A stretch of 25,488 bases of DNA from Terfezia claveryi (GCA_015179025.1 WHUX01000453.1:1-25488); one strand, 5' to 3'. Positions 9,187 to 19,211 are shown, counted from the first letter of the stretch. Translations and numbers: made by a program. The notes: generated from the sequence alone by a model not told the origin.

Positions 9187-9788
9187 TCTGAGTACAACGT
9201 CAGGGCGTGGATCGCATCAACAGGTGGCCGTTACGGCGCATGGGTCGACCAGGCATCCAAGGGGTTGGTATAGTCCATCAGGAGGCCTAGAGGGGCGTTG
9301 AGGCGAGGAAAAATCTTTCGTGATGAAATTGGGACTGTTACGGTTCAGAGGAAGCTGGGACCAGTCGCTAGGACGCTTTCTGTGAATGAGCTGCGGGGCA
9401 ACCCACAATGGCTCCTTGTAGACACCTCCAATACCATAATGATACCATCCGTAAGCATGTCAGAACCCTCTATGACAACGTCGCAAAAAAGGCAAGGACC
9501 AGTCGTCTAGCAACATGGAGTGTAGTATAGCAAGCCCGAGCTGCCTACCGAGCTGCCAACAATGGGGGACCCGCCAATATAGAGCCTCCCTAGTGGCCCC
9601 TACCAGGCTCTCAAGTGCTGGGAGCAGCTACCACTGGGCCGTCCCATATGCCAAGGAATCTGAAGGGGAAAGGTAGTACAACACTCCAGAACGCAACTAC
9701 AGAGTTGAATGCTGAGAGGGCCAGGGTCACTGCTAGAAGTCCCAACTAGGCTTTTCTTGTTTTGTTTGCTTGCTCAATTTGATTTTAA

Positions 9789-9931
9789 AGGGATAGGATT
9801 TTTTTTTTTTTCTTTTTTTTTTATTTAATTTTTTTATTTTATCTGGATTTTTTGATATTTTTCATATTTTGTCATTTCTATTTTTCTATTATTGTTTTTT
9901 TTTTATTTTTTTTTATTTTTTTTTTTTTAAT
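9789..9931 (+). repeat. T-rich tract 3' of gene X (left arm)
   Basis: About 140 bp, almost all T with scattered A, begins ~40 bp after the X stop codon. The mirror A-rich tract is at 19212-19350. It lies at the same place in both arms, so it belongs to the duplicated unit. On the X-coding strand it is poly-T, not poly-A, which argues against a retroposed mRNA tail of X. Confidence 0.8.
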
Positions 9932-10040
9932 AGTATCAATGGTATAATGTGGGGGCTGCTACTAGGTCATTCATTTCTTTGTATTTTCACTCTACAATGG
10001 ATTTGAAAAGTATATGACTAGACCATGAACGTCGTAAACC

Positions 10041-10444
10041 TTTCTACTAGGTACCCTTGCAAGCCTAGTAATGCTCAGCCACCGTCTAGTGCATACACCT
10101 AAAACACCTCTTACAGGCCCCCCCTGCAACATAAATACATGATACACCTAACTATTGGGGTGACAACCCAACTCTAGCTATATGCACAACTATGGAAACA
10201 AATACGCTCTACAATATGGTTACCCTCATACTTCACCTAAATGAACTCAAGCCTCAATACCCTGCCCTTCTAATATATACTCCCCAAAATACCTAATGAA
10301 CCCCTCCTTATCCTTCCATCCTCTGCTACATGCCAAATACCATACTAATATACCCCTACCTCTTAGAGCATCTCAATTATGCATCTAGTTGCTCATGTTA
10401 GATGAATATATAAGAGAATGGCTTCATAATAAGTAAAATGCAGG
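10041..10444. other. Junction of left arm with the core; no gene seen
   Basis: About 400 bp of CT- and A-rich sequence lies between the arm end and the pogo-like pseudogene. No open frame, repeat or terminal inverted repeat of a pogo element was recognised here. Confidence 0.5.
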
Positions 10445-12560
10445 CTAATACGTAGGGGCACTAACCTCTGCAAAATAACCAATATCAAGGTTTCGCATAG
10501 AATCCACTAAATCCTCCCTATTTATCTCTTCCTCAACCTCCGTGTCAACCCCTACTTCAAACCATACTTCCGCCCTATCTGACCTGTCCTCCAAGTCATT
10601 CTCAACCACTATAGAGAGATCACTACCTTCAATACCTCCTCCTTTAGGCTTAAGCGGTCGTTTGGGTCGAGGAGGATGAGTAGGCTTTCTCTCAATCCTT
10701 TTTGACCCCTTTGCGGCAGTCTTTACAATAGCCCATGCTTTGTCAATCTCTATACATTCTACTTGCCATGCTGGTATCTCAACCTCCTGATACCGCTGAA
10801 GATCCGCCTTCCACTGCTTATTAACAGTATCTCTAATAGCCTTTTTTTCCTCCGCAATCCTCTTCTTTTCAATTGCTGCCTGCTGCCTCCTAGCCTTGGC
10901 TGCTGCTGCTTCTTCATTCTTCTTAAGCTCATCATTAACATACTTGTGGATTAGAACACGAGCTTCACCAACATACTTTGTGCTTTTTTTCTCCTTCCGC
11001 ACTTTCCCATCCCTCAGCTTTTTAAGGGTATGTGCATGAGGAGCAATATCCCGATATTTAGTAACCTTTTCCATCACAAGATCAATATAGTCATGAATGA
11101 GAGTCTTTTAAATAGGCTTAAGATTATCATGAATCATATGTTCAACCTCTCGGGAGAGCTGGCGCAGTAGTGCAGGGGTATCTAAAACAGCACTAGTAGC
11201 ACTGGCAGCTGAGACACTAGCATGTGGGGGCATTGGTGGGGGATAAAAGACACGATCGATAGGCCAGCAACGGGCTGCCCTCCATGCACTATAGATGATC
11301 TCCTTCGTAAATACCTGCTCTCATGTTTGCTAGAGAATATCAAGGAACTCAACCTTTGATATACCTAATAGAGGATTGTTACGCAGCCATATACTGAGGT
11401 TGCGTTCATAGGTTGTTTACAGGAGAGAAAAGCAACCTACATCAAGAGGTTGAAGAAGATGCGTAGACTTGGAAGGAAGACAAATTGGGTGGATATTGTA
11501 GTTGAGAGTGTATTTGACCACTCGCCATGCAACATGAGAGGAATGGCCATCCACAATAAGACATCGTGGATCTCCTCCATCCCTCCGAGTATATGGCTCA
11601 AAATGCTACTTCATATATTCCAACCCAAGCTCATCATCCATATATCCACTGGATGAGACTGCAAATGTTGCTTCATGTTCCACCCCCCCCTTCCGATAAT
11701 ATGATTCCCAGTGAGTCTTCCCCTGCCATACAATGAATGGAGGAATAACCACCCTCACTACACTGACTGTCTCCAAAACACTGCAAAACTTATGAGACCC
11801 ATCTGTCATAGCAGTACTTCTGTGCCCTACTCGTACAATTGCCATAATTCTCCTACTATTTCTTCCCATAGTTATTCCCTTCTCATCACAATTCCAAATA
11901 TCTTCCTGAGCTATCCTCTTCCACTGTATCAAGTTTGCAAGCTTGTGGAGAAAATCAGCCTGTAACTCTATATCATTAGTTGCCACAGCTCTTGCTCTCT
12001 CCTGGTATCGAATATAGACTTTTTTGAACCTTGGGTTGCGTTCAAGAAATCTATCTACCCAGTGGACGCCAACAACATGTATAGGGGAGGTGGAGGTGGA
12101 GGCGGAGGCAGAGGCGGAGGTGGAGGGGGCAGAGGCGGAGGTGGAGGCGGAGGTGCTAGTGGCAGCGGGTATTGCACCTTGTCATTGTATACGCTGGTTT
12201 ATCTGGTCAGAGGCTTGACGGCAGGTTGTTGAGGACCCACAATACCCCCCCATTACCTTGTTGGGGTATTTGCCTTTCATTAACAATCCCTTACGCAATC
12301 TGCCATAAAAGGTCAGAATTCAGAGGAAATCCTGCATCCGCCATGACTCCAGCATAGTCTGCAATTGCCTTTTCTTCACCAGGAGAGAACAGCTGCTTAT
12401 TCTGGTAGCTATAGACCTATCTTGGTGGATCCCCAGCACTCTCCGACGCAATGTGGTGCGCTCTACACCATAGAGGTCTGCAATACATATGGTAGGTACA
12501 TCTGGCTCTCGTACATCAGGAAAAAAAATAGTTTGTCTCCTATGCGTTAGACGCCACTGA
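10445..12560 (-). pseudogene. pogo/Fot1-like DD35D transposase (DDE_1 family), degenerate
   Basis: In coding order, a helix-turn-helix segment (IADLYGVERTTLRRRV, near 12430-12480) is followed after a frameshift by a CENP-B-like second HTH (FSPGEEKAIADYAG, ADAGFPLNSDLL, about 12270-12400). A Ser/Thr/Ala triplet-repeat linker follows (12085-12170), then WVDRFLERNP, then the catalytic domain. The catalytic Asp residues are in NCDEKG (codon 11885-11887), VDGHSSH (11549-11551) and LQPLDVG (11441-11443). The last two are 36 codons apart, that is DD35D. The C-terminus is a basic coiled-coil-like stretch (KNEEAAAAKARRQQAA) with an acidic tail. Stops lie in the catalytic-to-C-terminal frame at 11606 (TAG), 11417 (TAA), 11330 (TAG), 11321 (TGA) and 11108 (TAA), so no active enzyme is possible from this copy. 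Confidence 0.88.
12085..12170 (+). repeat. GGTGGA/GGCGGA hexanucleotide-type repeat
   Basis: A run of GGNGGN steps read on the minus strand in the transposase frame gives Ser/Thr/Ala repeats (STSASTSASA). It sits between the DNA-binding and catalytic domains, where pogo proteins have a flexible linker. It probably expanded after or without strong selection. Confidence 0.7.
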
Positions 12561-12565
12561 TTCCA

Positions 12566-14420
12566 TTGGAGACATTCTGCCAGTTGGGGAGCCGCCTTCC
12601 GGATGTTACGTCTGGAATGCACCACTGTCTTCGGAGACACCGGAGGCATTCTGCTACTTGGGGATGACCTCCTCTAGATATCCCGTCCGGGAGACACCAC
12701 TGTCTCTCAGTGTCTCTGAGTGTCCCCGAGAGATACCACCATCTCTGAGTGTCTCCGAGAGACACCACTGTCTCCGGGAGACAGACCGGAGACATTCTGC
12801 TACTTGGGCATTACCTCTCTAGATGTCCCGTCCGGGAGACACCACTGTCTCTGAGTGTCTCTGAGTGTCCCCAAGAGATACCACCATCTCTGAGTGTCTC
12901 CGAGAGACACCACTGTCTCCGGGAGACAGACCGGAGACATTCTGCTACTTGGGCATGACCTCTCTAGATGTCCCATCCGGGAGACACTACTGTTTCTGAG
13001 TGTCTCTGAGTGTCCTCGAGAGACACCACCATCTCTGAGTGTCTTCGAGAGACACCACTGTCTCTGGGAGACAGACCGGAGATATTCTGCTACTTGGGCA
13101 TGACCTCTCTAGATGTCCTGTCCAGGAGACACCACTGTCTCTGAGTGTCTCTGAGTGTCCTCGAGAGACACCACCATCTCTGAGTGTCTCCGAGAGACAC
13201 CACTGTCTCCAGGAGGCAGACCGGAGACATTCTGCCACTTGGGGACGACCTCCTCCAGATGTTGTATCTGGGAGACACCACTGTCTCTCAGTGTCTCCGA
13301 GAGACAGACCGGAGACATTCTGATACTTGGGCATGACCTCTCTAGATTTCCCGTCCGGGAGACACCACTGTCTCTGAGTGTCTCTGAGTGTCTCCAGGAG
13401 ACAGACTGGAGACATTCTGCTACTTGGGCATGACCTCTCTAGATGTCCCGTCCGGGAGACACCACTGTCTCTGAGTGTCTCTGAGTGTCCCTGAGAGACA
13501 CCACTGTCTGTGAGAGTCTCCGAGAGACACCACTGTCTCCAGGAGGCAGACTGGAGACATTATGCCACTTGGGGACGACCTCCTCCGGATGTCGCGTCCG
13601 GGAGACACCACTGTCTCTGAGTGTCTCGAGAGACACCACCGTCTCTGAGTGTCTCCGAGAGACACTACTGTCTTCGGGAGACAGACCAGAGACATTCTGC
13701 TACTTGGGTATGACCTCTCTAGATGTCCCGTCCGGGAGACACCACTGTCTCTGAGTGTCTCTGAGTGTCCCCGAGAGACACCACCATCTCTGAGTGTCTC
13801 CGAGAGACACCACTATCTCCAGGAGGCAGACCGGAGACATTCTGCCACTTGGGGACAACCTCCTCCGGATGTCGCGTCCGGGAGGCACTACTGTCTCTGA
13901 GTGTCTCCGAGAGACACCACTGTCTCCGGGAGACAGACTGGAGACATTCTGCTACTTGGGCATGACCTCTCTAGATGTCCCGTCCGGGAGACACCACTGT
14001 CTCTGAGTGTCTCTGAGTGTTCTCGAGAGACACCACCATCTCTGAGTGTCTCCGAGAGACACCACTGTCTCTGGGAGACAGACCAGAGATATTCTGCTAC
14101 TTGGGCATGACCTCTCTAGATGTCCCATCCGGGAGACACCACTGTCTCTAAGTGTCTCTGAGTGTCCCCGAGAGACACTACCATCTTTGAGTGTCTCCGA
14201 GAGACACCACTATCTCCAGGAGGCAGACTGGAGACATTCTGCTACTTGGGGACGACCTCCTCCGGATGTTGCGTCTGGAGACACCACTGTCTCTGAGTGT
14301 CTCCGAGAGACACCACTGTCTCTGGGAGACAGACGGAGACATTCTGCTACTTGGGGACGACCTCCTCCAGATGTCGCGTCTGGGAGACACTACTGTCTCT
14401 GGGTGTCTGTTAGTATCTCC
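12566..14420 (+). repeat. Hairpin-dense minisatellite, about 15 higher-order units
   Basis: Units are roughly 75-150 bp. Each starts with GGAGACATTCTGCTACTTGG and continues through a 37-bp type-specific segment into 2-5 short subrepeats of the type GAGACACCACTGTCTC / TGAGTGTCTC. Two unit types alternate irregularly: type A with GGGCATGACCTCTCTAGATG and type B with GGGGACGACCTCCTCCGGAT. Unit starts lie near 12569, 12644, 12790, 12936, 13079, 13227, 13313, 13410, 13555, 13690, 13837, 13945, 14088, 14233 and 14337. The subrepeat GAGACA-CCAC-TGTCTC is a perfect 6-bp hairpin and occurs dozens of times. The first degenerate units abut the 5' end of the pogo pseudogene. Frames on both strands are open only because the repeat lacks stop triplets. 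Confidence 0.92.
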
Positions 14421-15006
14421 AGGAGACCTTTACCCCACTCGAGTCTCCCGGCATATGCCCTGCCTATCGGGTGCTCCTACCGTCCGTCCTCCCAATCATT
14501 GTCTTCGTGTTGCATACTCTCTTACACTGTTCACCCAGCATCACCCCTGTCTGTCTCCCAGTGAACTCCTATTATCTCTTGTCGACTGCCTGCCTCCCAG
14601 AGGTCCATAATTACCCACTATATCCCCTTGCTACCTTAGTCTCCTAGCGACCCCTAACTTGCAAATTGTCTCGCACATATTGGTGGCCATTCAGAAGCCT
14701 AGCATTGCCTTTCCATAGCGCTCCCCATTTATTTATCCCCCTATGCAATCTTCGTATCCTTCTATCTACTGATGTACATTCAACCCGAGTCCAATATCTT
14801 CTCCATATCCCAACATTATAAACAAAATCAACAAAAATATAACAGAGATCAACCAGCTCAAAAAATATAATTCTTCGCCCGCCCCCCCCCAAAAAAAAAA
14901 AAAAAACCAATTGCCTTATGCCGGTCACCCTTAACCACTTACATGACACTCACAACCCTTCCCACTCTTATACTACCTCCACTCCTCCACGTCCTCCACA
15001 TCCTCC
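14421..15006. other. Pyrimidine-rich spacer; no gene seen
   Basis: Low-complexity C/T-rich sequence downstream of the DUF6532-like gene (which reads leftward) and next to the minisatellite. It includes a C-run followed by a 16-base A-run at 14882-14906, a likely site of assembly or indel error. The 306-bp minus-strand open frame across it contains that homopolymer and has no family resemblance, so it is not called. Confidence 0.5.
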
Positions 15007-16988
15007 TCATCCTCTCATCCTCCTCATCCTGTCATCCTCGTCATCCTCGTAGTCTCTCTCGTCCCCTTCGTCATCCTCGTTGTCTCCCTCGTCCGCCTTG
15101 TCTACCCCACCTGCCTTATCTACCTCATGTGCCTCCTGATCATCCTCCTGTTGCTGATTACCCATACCTCCACCCTTGTGTGCTGTGCCACACCCTCCAT
15201 CCCTATCCATACCCTCAGCGTCCCCACCATACGCAAGTTCTATTCCCCTGATCATCTCTGAACTATCTGGTTCGCCATATAGTCGAGTCGGCTCCTGCTC
15301 ATCCTCACTTGTGTCCTTTTCCGTCGAACTATCCACATAATCTACCACAAGGTCTTCTGCCGCCGCCTTCTCAAGATCTGCTCGAAGTTGTTCGGCATAC
15401 TCCTTCATCTCTTCCGCATCAACCTCGTATGCGCTGTTAGGGACCCACTTTACCCGCGTACCAGATTTTTGGCTTTTCCTCACAATGTCCGACTTTAGCA
15501 CACTAATCAGTGTGCTCTGCACGCTGGTCGGCATAGCTCCCCATTGTTTGATTAGTCTGGTAAAGTGCCCTGTGCAGATTGTCAGTGGCAAGGCAGCTCT
15601 TCTCCGGACTCCCCAACTTACTGATTGAGTTCGTATAGTTGAAGTCCTCACCCACCACATATTCCCCAGTCTCATAGCACTGCAGGGTTGGTATAGGACT
15701 GTGAAGATCAGACAAATAAATTGACCACTGATCTTTGTGATGAAGTCTTTATTCAGGTTCCCCAATTTCTTGGGGCTGCTGAAGAACTCCTGGTGAATGA
15801 AAACTATTGCCTCTTGGGCTCGAAAACGGAACCCATAGTTCTGACATTGATCAGACGTTCTGTGTCTCATGTCGGGTTTCACAGACTCTGAACGTACCTC
15901 TCGTCTCTCTTGTGCACATGTGAATCGGTCCTTTCCCAGTAACCACTTGATATGTTTCTTTATGAATGCTGGAGAGCAATTCTGGTCAAATCCATAAAGT
16001 TGGGCTATTGTCTTCTTCGCGTTATAGGTGAGATGCGCTCTTGTACGTGACTGGATGCTTCGTAACTATAGCTGGCTGATCAGTGTCTAGACTCTTCATG
16101 CAGATACCATGTCATAACATACATAGGCATCCACCTGGCTGTCCCTAGTATAATCAATCCCAAACCTAACTTCAACCTTAGACCACAACATCTCCAGAAT
16201 GACCTGTGAACGCTGAGGGTCTGGCAGCGGATCCTCAAACAGCGTTGCAGACTCCATTTCATTCGCTGCCACTTCTATCATATCTCGCAGATTCCCTGTA
16301 AATTGGTTAATACTTCGGTTTCTTTTGATTCCTTGCCTCTTCTTCTTCACCACACTCATGTGAATGTTCGTCAACAGATCTTCTGCATCTGCAACCAGCT
16401 CGCAATCGTACCGGGGCTGCCGTTGAGCACTTTCCGGCCAATCTATCAGGGAGGACTGTGGGCCCCTGTCTGGAATAAGATTGGCATCCGAAAAAGACCT
16501 TTGTATCGTTGAGGGTATGAAGCTGCCTCCGGAGTCACAAGATTCTATACTGTCAGCTTATTATATTTGATTCCACTTTTGGGAATGTAGCCCTACACTA
16601 GAGGATGTTCGGAGGACAGCCGGAGATGCTTGCCTACTACAGTAGCGCTCGTCCTAGCCTTCGAGGAGGTTCCGGAGGGGCCAGCATGTGAGCTCATCTG
16701 TTGCCAAACTCCGCAGATTAGCTTCCACCATATTTTTGGAATCTGGATGGGAATATTAGTTACTCTTGCCTCCGGAAAGTTTACCCTGCTGGCGAAAACC
16801 TGGGTTTCCGGACTAAAGTTGTACACCCATCTCCACCTAACTCTGGAGCACATGATATCGGGATGGTAGCAGACTGTGAGGACCTTTTCAAGTGTGAAAT
16901 GGGATTCGTTCGGGCACCACGAAGATATGGCCTGAGGCAGCACGTTTTCTGCTCTGTTGCGTTGCTTTCCCTTTCCTTTAGTTGCCAT
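15007..16988 (-). pseudogene. DUF6532-like protein gene with short introns, frameshifted
   Basis: The start chosen is the ATG at 16988 (MATKGKGKQRNRAEN). A Ser-rich segment follows, then the domain: FEDPLPDPQRSQVILEMLW, YNAKKTIAQLYGFDQNCSP, KWLLGKDRF, FRFRAQEAIVFIHQEFF, CYETGEYVVGEDFNY, RHFTRLIKQWGAMP, and a long acidic tail rich in D/E (DKADEGDNEDDEGDE). This order matches, from memory, DUF6532 proteins that are abundant in mushroom-forming fungi and have no known function. Three introns are visible: 16066-16107 (42 nt), 15841-15897 (57 nt, GTACGT...TCAG) and 15570-15621 (52 nt, GTAAGT...CACAG). The last is needed to join the NYTNSI and RHFTRL frames. A 1-bp loss near 15681-15690 and a frame change near 16440-16480 break the model. 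Either may be real or a sequencing error, so the gene may be intact. Confidence 0.6.
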
Positions 16989-17069
16989 CGCTGCGTCGAT
17001 AATAGTGGGAGGGCAGAGACAGATCTTGGACGTAAGGCGGTGGCCTCCATTTATTTAACCTTTTGAACA

Positions 17070-17263
17070 TGACGATGCTGAGTTTCGTTGTCGACAACGT
17101 TGGATTGGGGCTGGCAGTCACTGGACTGTCTGTGTCCGTTCTAGTCGTTCTTCATCTGTGTCCAGCGTCTATGACAATGTTGAGGTTTTTGCTGATAACG
17201 TTGGATTGGGCTGGCTGACACTGGCCCCTCTGTGTCTGTGTTAGTCCGTTCTTCATCATGTCG
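17070..17263. repeat. Two-copy imperfect direct repeat upstream of the DUF6532-like gene
   Basis: 17070-17162 and 17171-17263 share ATGACRATG, the block AACGTTGGATTGGG, CTGTGTC and GTTCTTCATC at a period of about 101 bp. It lies in the 5' flank of the minus-strand gene starting at 16988, so it could be promoter sequence. No known motif is recognised. Confidence 0.6.
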
Positions 17264-17404
17264 CATAATCACCTTTGATTTTGTCCGAGCTTATTCTGTG
17301 ACGTAGTGCAGATACTCTTTCTAATTGCAAAAATTGACAAAATTCCTACTAACACACTAATATATACAACGATATACAGATAGCAACCAGAAGCACGCTA
17401 GTAT

Positions 17405-18770
17405 TTACTCGTCCTCGTCCGACTCCCTCTGCACCATTCCTAACCAGGCAGGTGCAGCCCTAGGCTGGGACATTCCCAACCCAATCCCACCACCCGTACC
17501 CGCTCCTCCCCTGCCACGCATACCTCCTCTTGCAACAGCATCAGGACGCCCGCGAGCCATGCCAGGCCCTCCACGGCCTGCACCCTGCCTCCCACGATCT
17601 ACTCCATAGGCTGCCCCACCACCTGCGGGCGCTACTACAAGTCCCGGTGGCTTCACCTCCACTTGTACGTCTAGCATCATCTCTCCTGAGTACCCAGATA
17701 CAATGTGTACCCCCAGCCAAAAATTACTACTCATGCCCAATGGAAGGAGCATCCACCTCTGTGTATTGTCCAGCACATAACAGCGGGCTATCTCATGAAC
17801 AACGCCTAGTTCCAATGGCAAGAACGGCTGGCACCGCAACTGAAGCTCTGCCATCGTATGTGCATGGATTGTCACCGTCTGTGACTGGGTGTTGGGCTGA
17901 AACAACCAACCCCCGCAATTCACATCTGCCACATGATTTTCGGGGGTTATGATATGGATTCGGATGGATGTTGGTGGGCCTGCCGTAGATGGTGCCCCAC
18001 CAGCTGGACAGGGCGATGACAGGTGAGACGGGCTAGCGCCCACCTGCGATTAACCCTGCACGGGAGCCCTGTCTTGGCATACTGGCACGGGGAACCAAGT
18101 TGGGAATGCGCCGCATCCCTGGTGGCACAGGTGGCACAGGTGGCAGAGCTGCCGGGCGGCACTACCGTAGCCGGACGCCCAGGGTCTCCCATTGCTCCGC
18201 GAGCAGATCTTCGTCTCTTTCCGCGTTTGATTCCGTTATAGCGTTTAGTAGGGCCGCACTAGCTCTCCCCCTTAGATTGCGCGGCATATATGAGGGTCCC
18301 GTCGAGGGAGCTCCAAGCTCCTGTGCGTCTGGTAGCGGCCACCTCCGGGGCTCCACTGCTGGTGCATTGGGGTTCCCAGCACGATGTGCTGCGCGTGCTC
18401 TGTATATCACCTCCCACATATTTTGTCTACTATTCCTGGCCTTTTTTGCAATATCTTCACACAGGGTCCGCACACACCTGCGTATGTCGTCCGTATCGTA
18501 GTTCACTTGCCCCGAGGGCCATTGCAGGCTGCCCAGCAGCCCACTCGCAGAATGCCCCCATTTATTCGATCCTGCCTCCCCAGAACAAAGCAATCCCAAT
18601 TTTGTACTCCTCGATGAATCTGCCTCTCCATAGTATATAGAGTTGGGGAGGGATGCCTGGATCAAAAAAACCAACCCTCTCGGCAGCCCGCTTAACGGTT
18701 GGTTCAGGCTCCTCCGCATCTGCACTGTCCCTGTTGCGTCAGCCCTATTTCTTCTAGAGGCATTTACTTC
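17405..18770 (-). pseudogene. X', longer paralogue of gene X with C-terminal domain and RG tail
   Basis: The N-terminal part is homologous to X over its length: TVKRAAERVGFFDPGIPPQL (X: TIKKAANKVGFYDNGIP), IHRGVQNWDC, FCEWAAGQP, RTLCEDIAKKARNSR (X: RTLCDDVAKKARTSR), WPLPDAQELGA, PRNLRGRASAALLNAITESN. Beyond the point where X ends, X' continues through a PVPPVPPG linker into a beta-strand-like domain (SIRIHIITPENHVADVNC, GGWLFQPNTQSQTVTIHAH, RCYVLDNTQRWMLLPLG). It then has a Gly/Arg-rich tail (GMRGRGGAGTGGG) and ends QRESDEDE at the stop (17405). The N-terminal half needs several single-base frame changes, a TAG (18162-18164) follows GVRLR, and another shift lies near 18040. RG-rich tails often bind RNA, but nothing here proves that. 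The start codon is uncertain. Confidence 0.65.
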
Positions 18771-19099
18771 GATGTATGTATCTCCGAACGTAGTTAGTTG
18801 TGCACATATGGTGAAGATCTCCCAGAAAATTACTAGAATAGCTGTAGATAATTAGATCCAAGAGTAGGTATGCGGGACAAGGATATCCCAGTCTTGTATG
18901 CGACCCTGAATAGCCAATATGGTGAAGAGAAAATACTTACGCATTCGGTATCTAATAAAGCAAACAAATAATAATTATTGGGATTCCCAGCATCTTCTTA
19001 TAGGATCTTTGAACGTATGGTCAAACTCATAAATAAGTTAATATTGTCCTTTGTAACTAAGTATTTATGGTGCCAACTTGGCCTTACACCTATTGGACT
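18771..19099. other. AT-rich stretch between X' and the right arm; no gene seen
   Basis: About 330 bp without a supported reading frame. It is 5' of X' and ends where the right arm begins (GGTTTACGACG at 19100). Any promoter of X' would lie here, but no convincing element is visible. Confidence 0.5.
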
Positions 19100-19211
19100 G
19101 GTTTACGACGTTTATGGTCTAGTCATATACTTTTCAAATCTATTATAGGGTGAAAATACAAAGAAATGAATGGCCTAGTAGCAGCCCCCACGTTATACCA
19201 TTGATACTATT

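Larger units (their letters stand above)
4934..9325. mobile_element. Foldback-type transposon, 4.39 kb, no evident protein gene
   Basis: The insertion in the left-arm copy of X is defined by comparison with the uninterrupted right arm. Its ends are CATCA...TGATG, followed inward by related bases (GAAA..GATT on both sides), and flanked by AAA on each side (4931-4933, 9326-9328), a possible 3-bp target duplication. Inside are two ~1.7-kb inverted arms (about 5118-6830 and 7471-9186), each with an eight-unit tandem array, around a minisatellite/AT core. This architecture (long inverted repeats made of shorter tandem repeats) is that of foldback elements. All long open frames are mirror frames in the arms or AT-repeat artefacts, so a transposase must come from elsewhere. 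The outer ~160 bp of the two ends are otherwise dissimilar. Confidence 0.8.
4808..9749 (+). pseudogene. Gene X, left copy, split by a foldback element
   Basis: The 5' part is 4808-4933 (starts MASDGDAEFTI; NKVGFYDNGIPTKLY) and the 3' part is 9326-9749 (ends SPN then TAG). Joined, they align with the right-arm copy (19394-19941). The 4392-bp foldback element splits the codons following the IHRGV motif. Independent damage: a Trp codon is TAG near 4900 (TTG TAG CAG) and CAG is TAG just before WPLPGSQ. The final part (PRNLKGKGSTTLQNATTELN) is in frame here, whereas the right copy is frameshifted there. The ancestral protein would be about 205-210 aa, mostly helical-looking, with no signal peptide or membrane segment. 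No known family is recognised, but the core carries a longer paralogue (17405-18770). Confidence 0.75.
4035..10040 (+). repeat. Left arm of large inverted repeat (holds gene X, interrupted)
   Basis: The arm pairs with the reverse complement of 19100-20674 from TTTGCCCTTATG at the outer end to CGTCGTAAACC at the inner end. It spans 6006 bp. Subtracting the 4392-bp foldback insertion (4934-9325) and a 39-bp duplication (4282-4320) leaves exactly the 1575 bp of the right arm. Divergence is scattered (substitutions and 1-bp indels), so this is not a trivial assembly duplication. It contains, from outside in, a conserved open frame on the minus strand, gene X on the plus strand and a T-rich tract. 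Confidence 0.9.

Noticed and set aside
9789..9931. T-rich tract as the poly-A tail of a retroposed gene
   Set aside because: It is poly-T on the X coding strand, is interrupted by A, and is followed by conserved arm sequence, so it is not the end of a retroposed X transcript.
12566..14420. CRISPR-like regular repeats with hairpins
   Set aside because: The setting is eukaryotic (introns, chromovirus), units abut without unique spacers, and unit lengths vary widely.
12547..14610. Many overlapping frames (MSPRDTTVSGRQTGDILLLG-like) on both strands
   Set aside because: The minisatellite simply lacks stop triplets. Frames change from unit to unit and no non-repetitive protein sequence is present.
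14644..14949. 101-codon minus-strand frame with a Phe run and GGGG
   Set aside because: It spans the C-run/A-run at 14882-14906 and low-complexity sequence, with no supporting homology.
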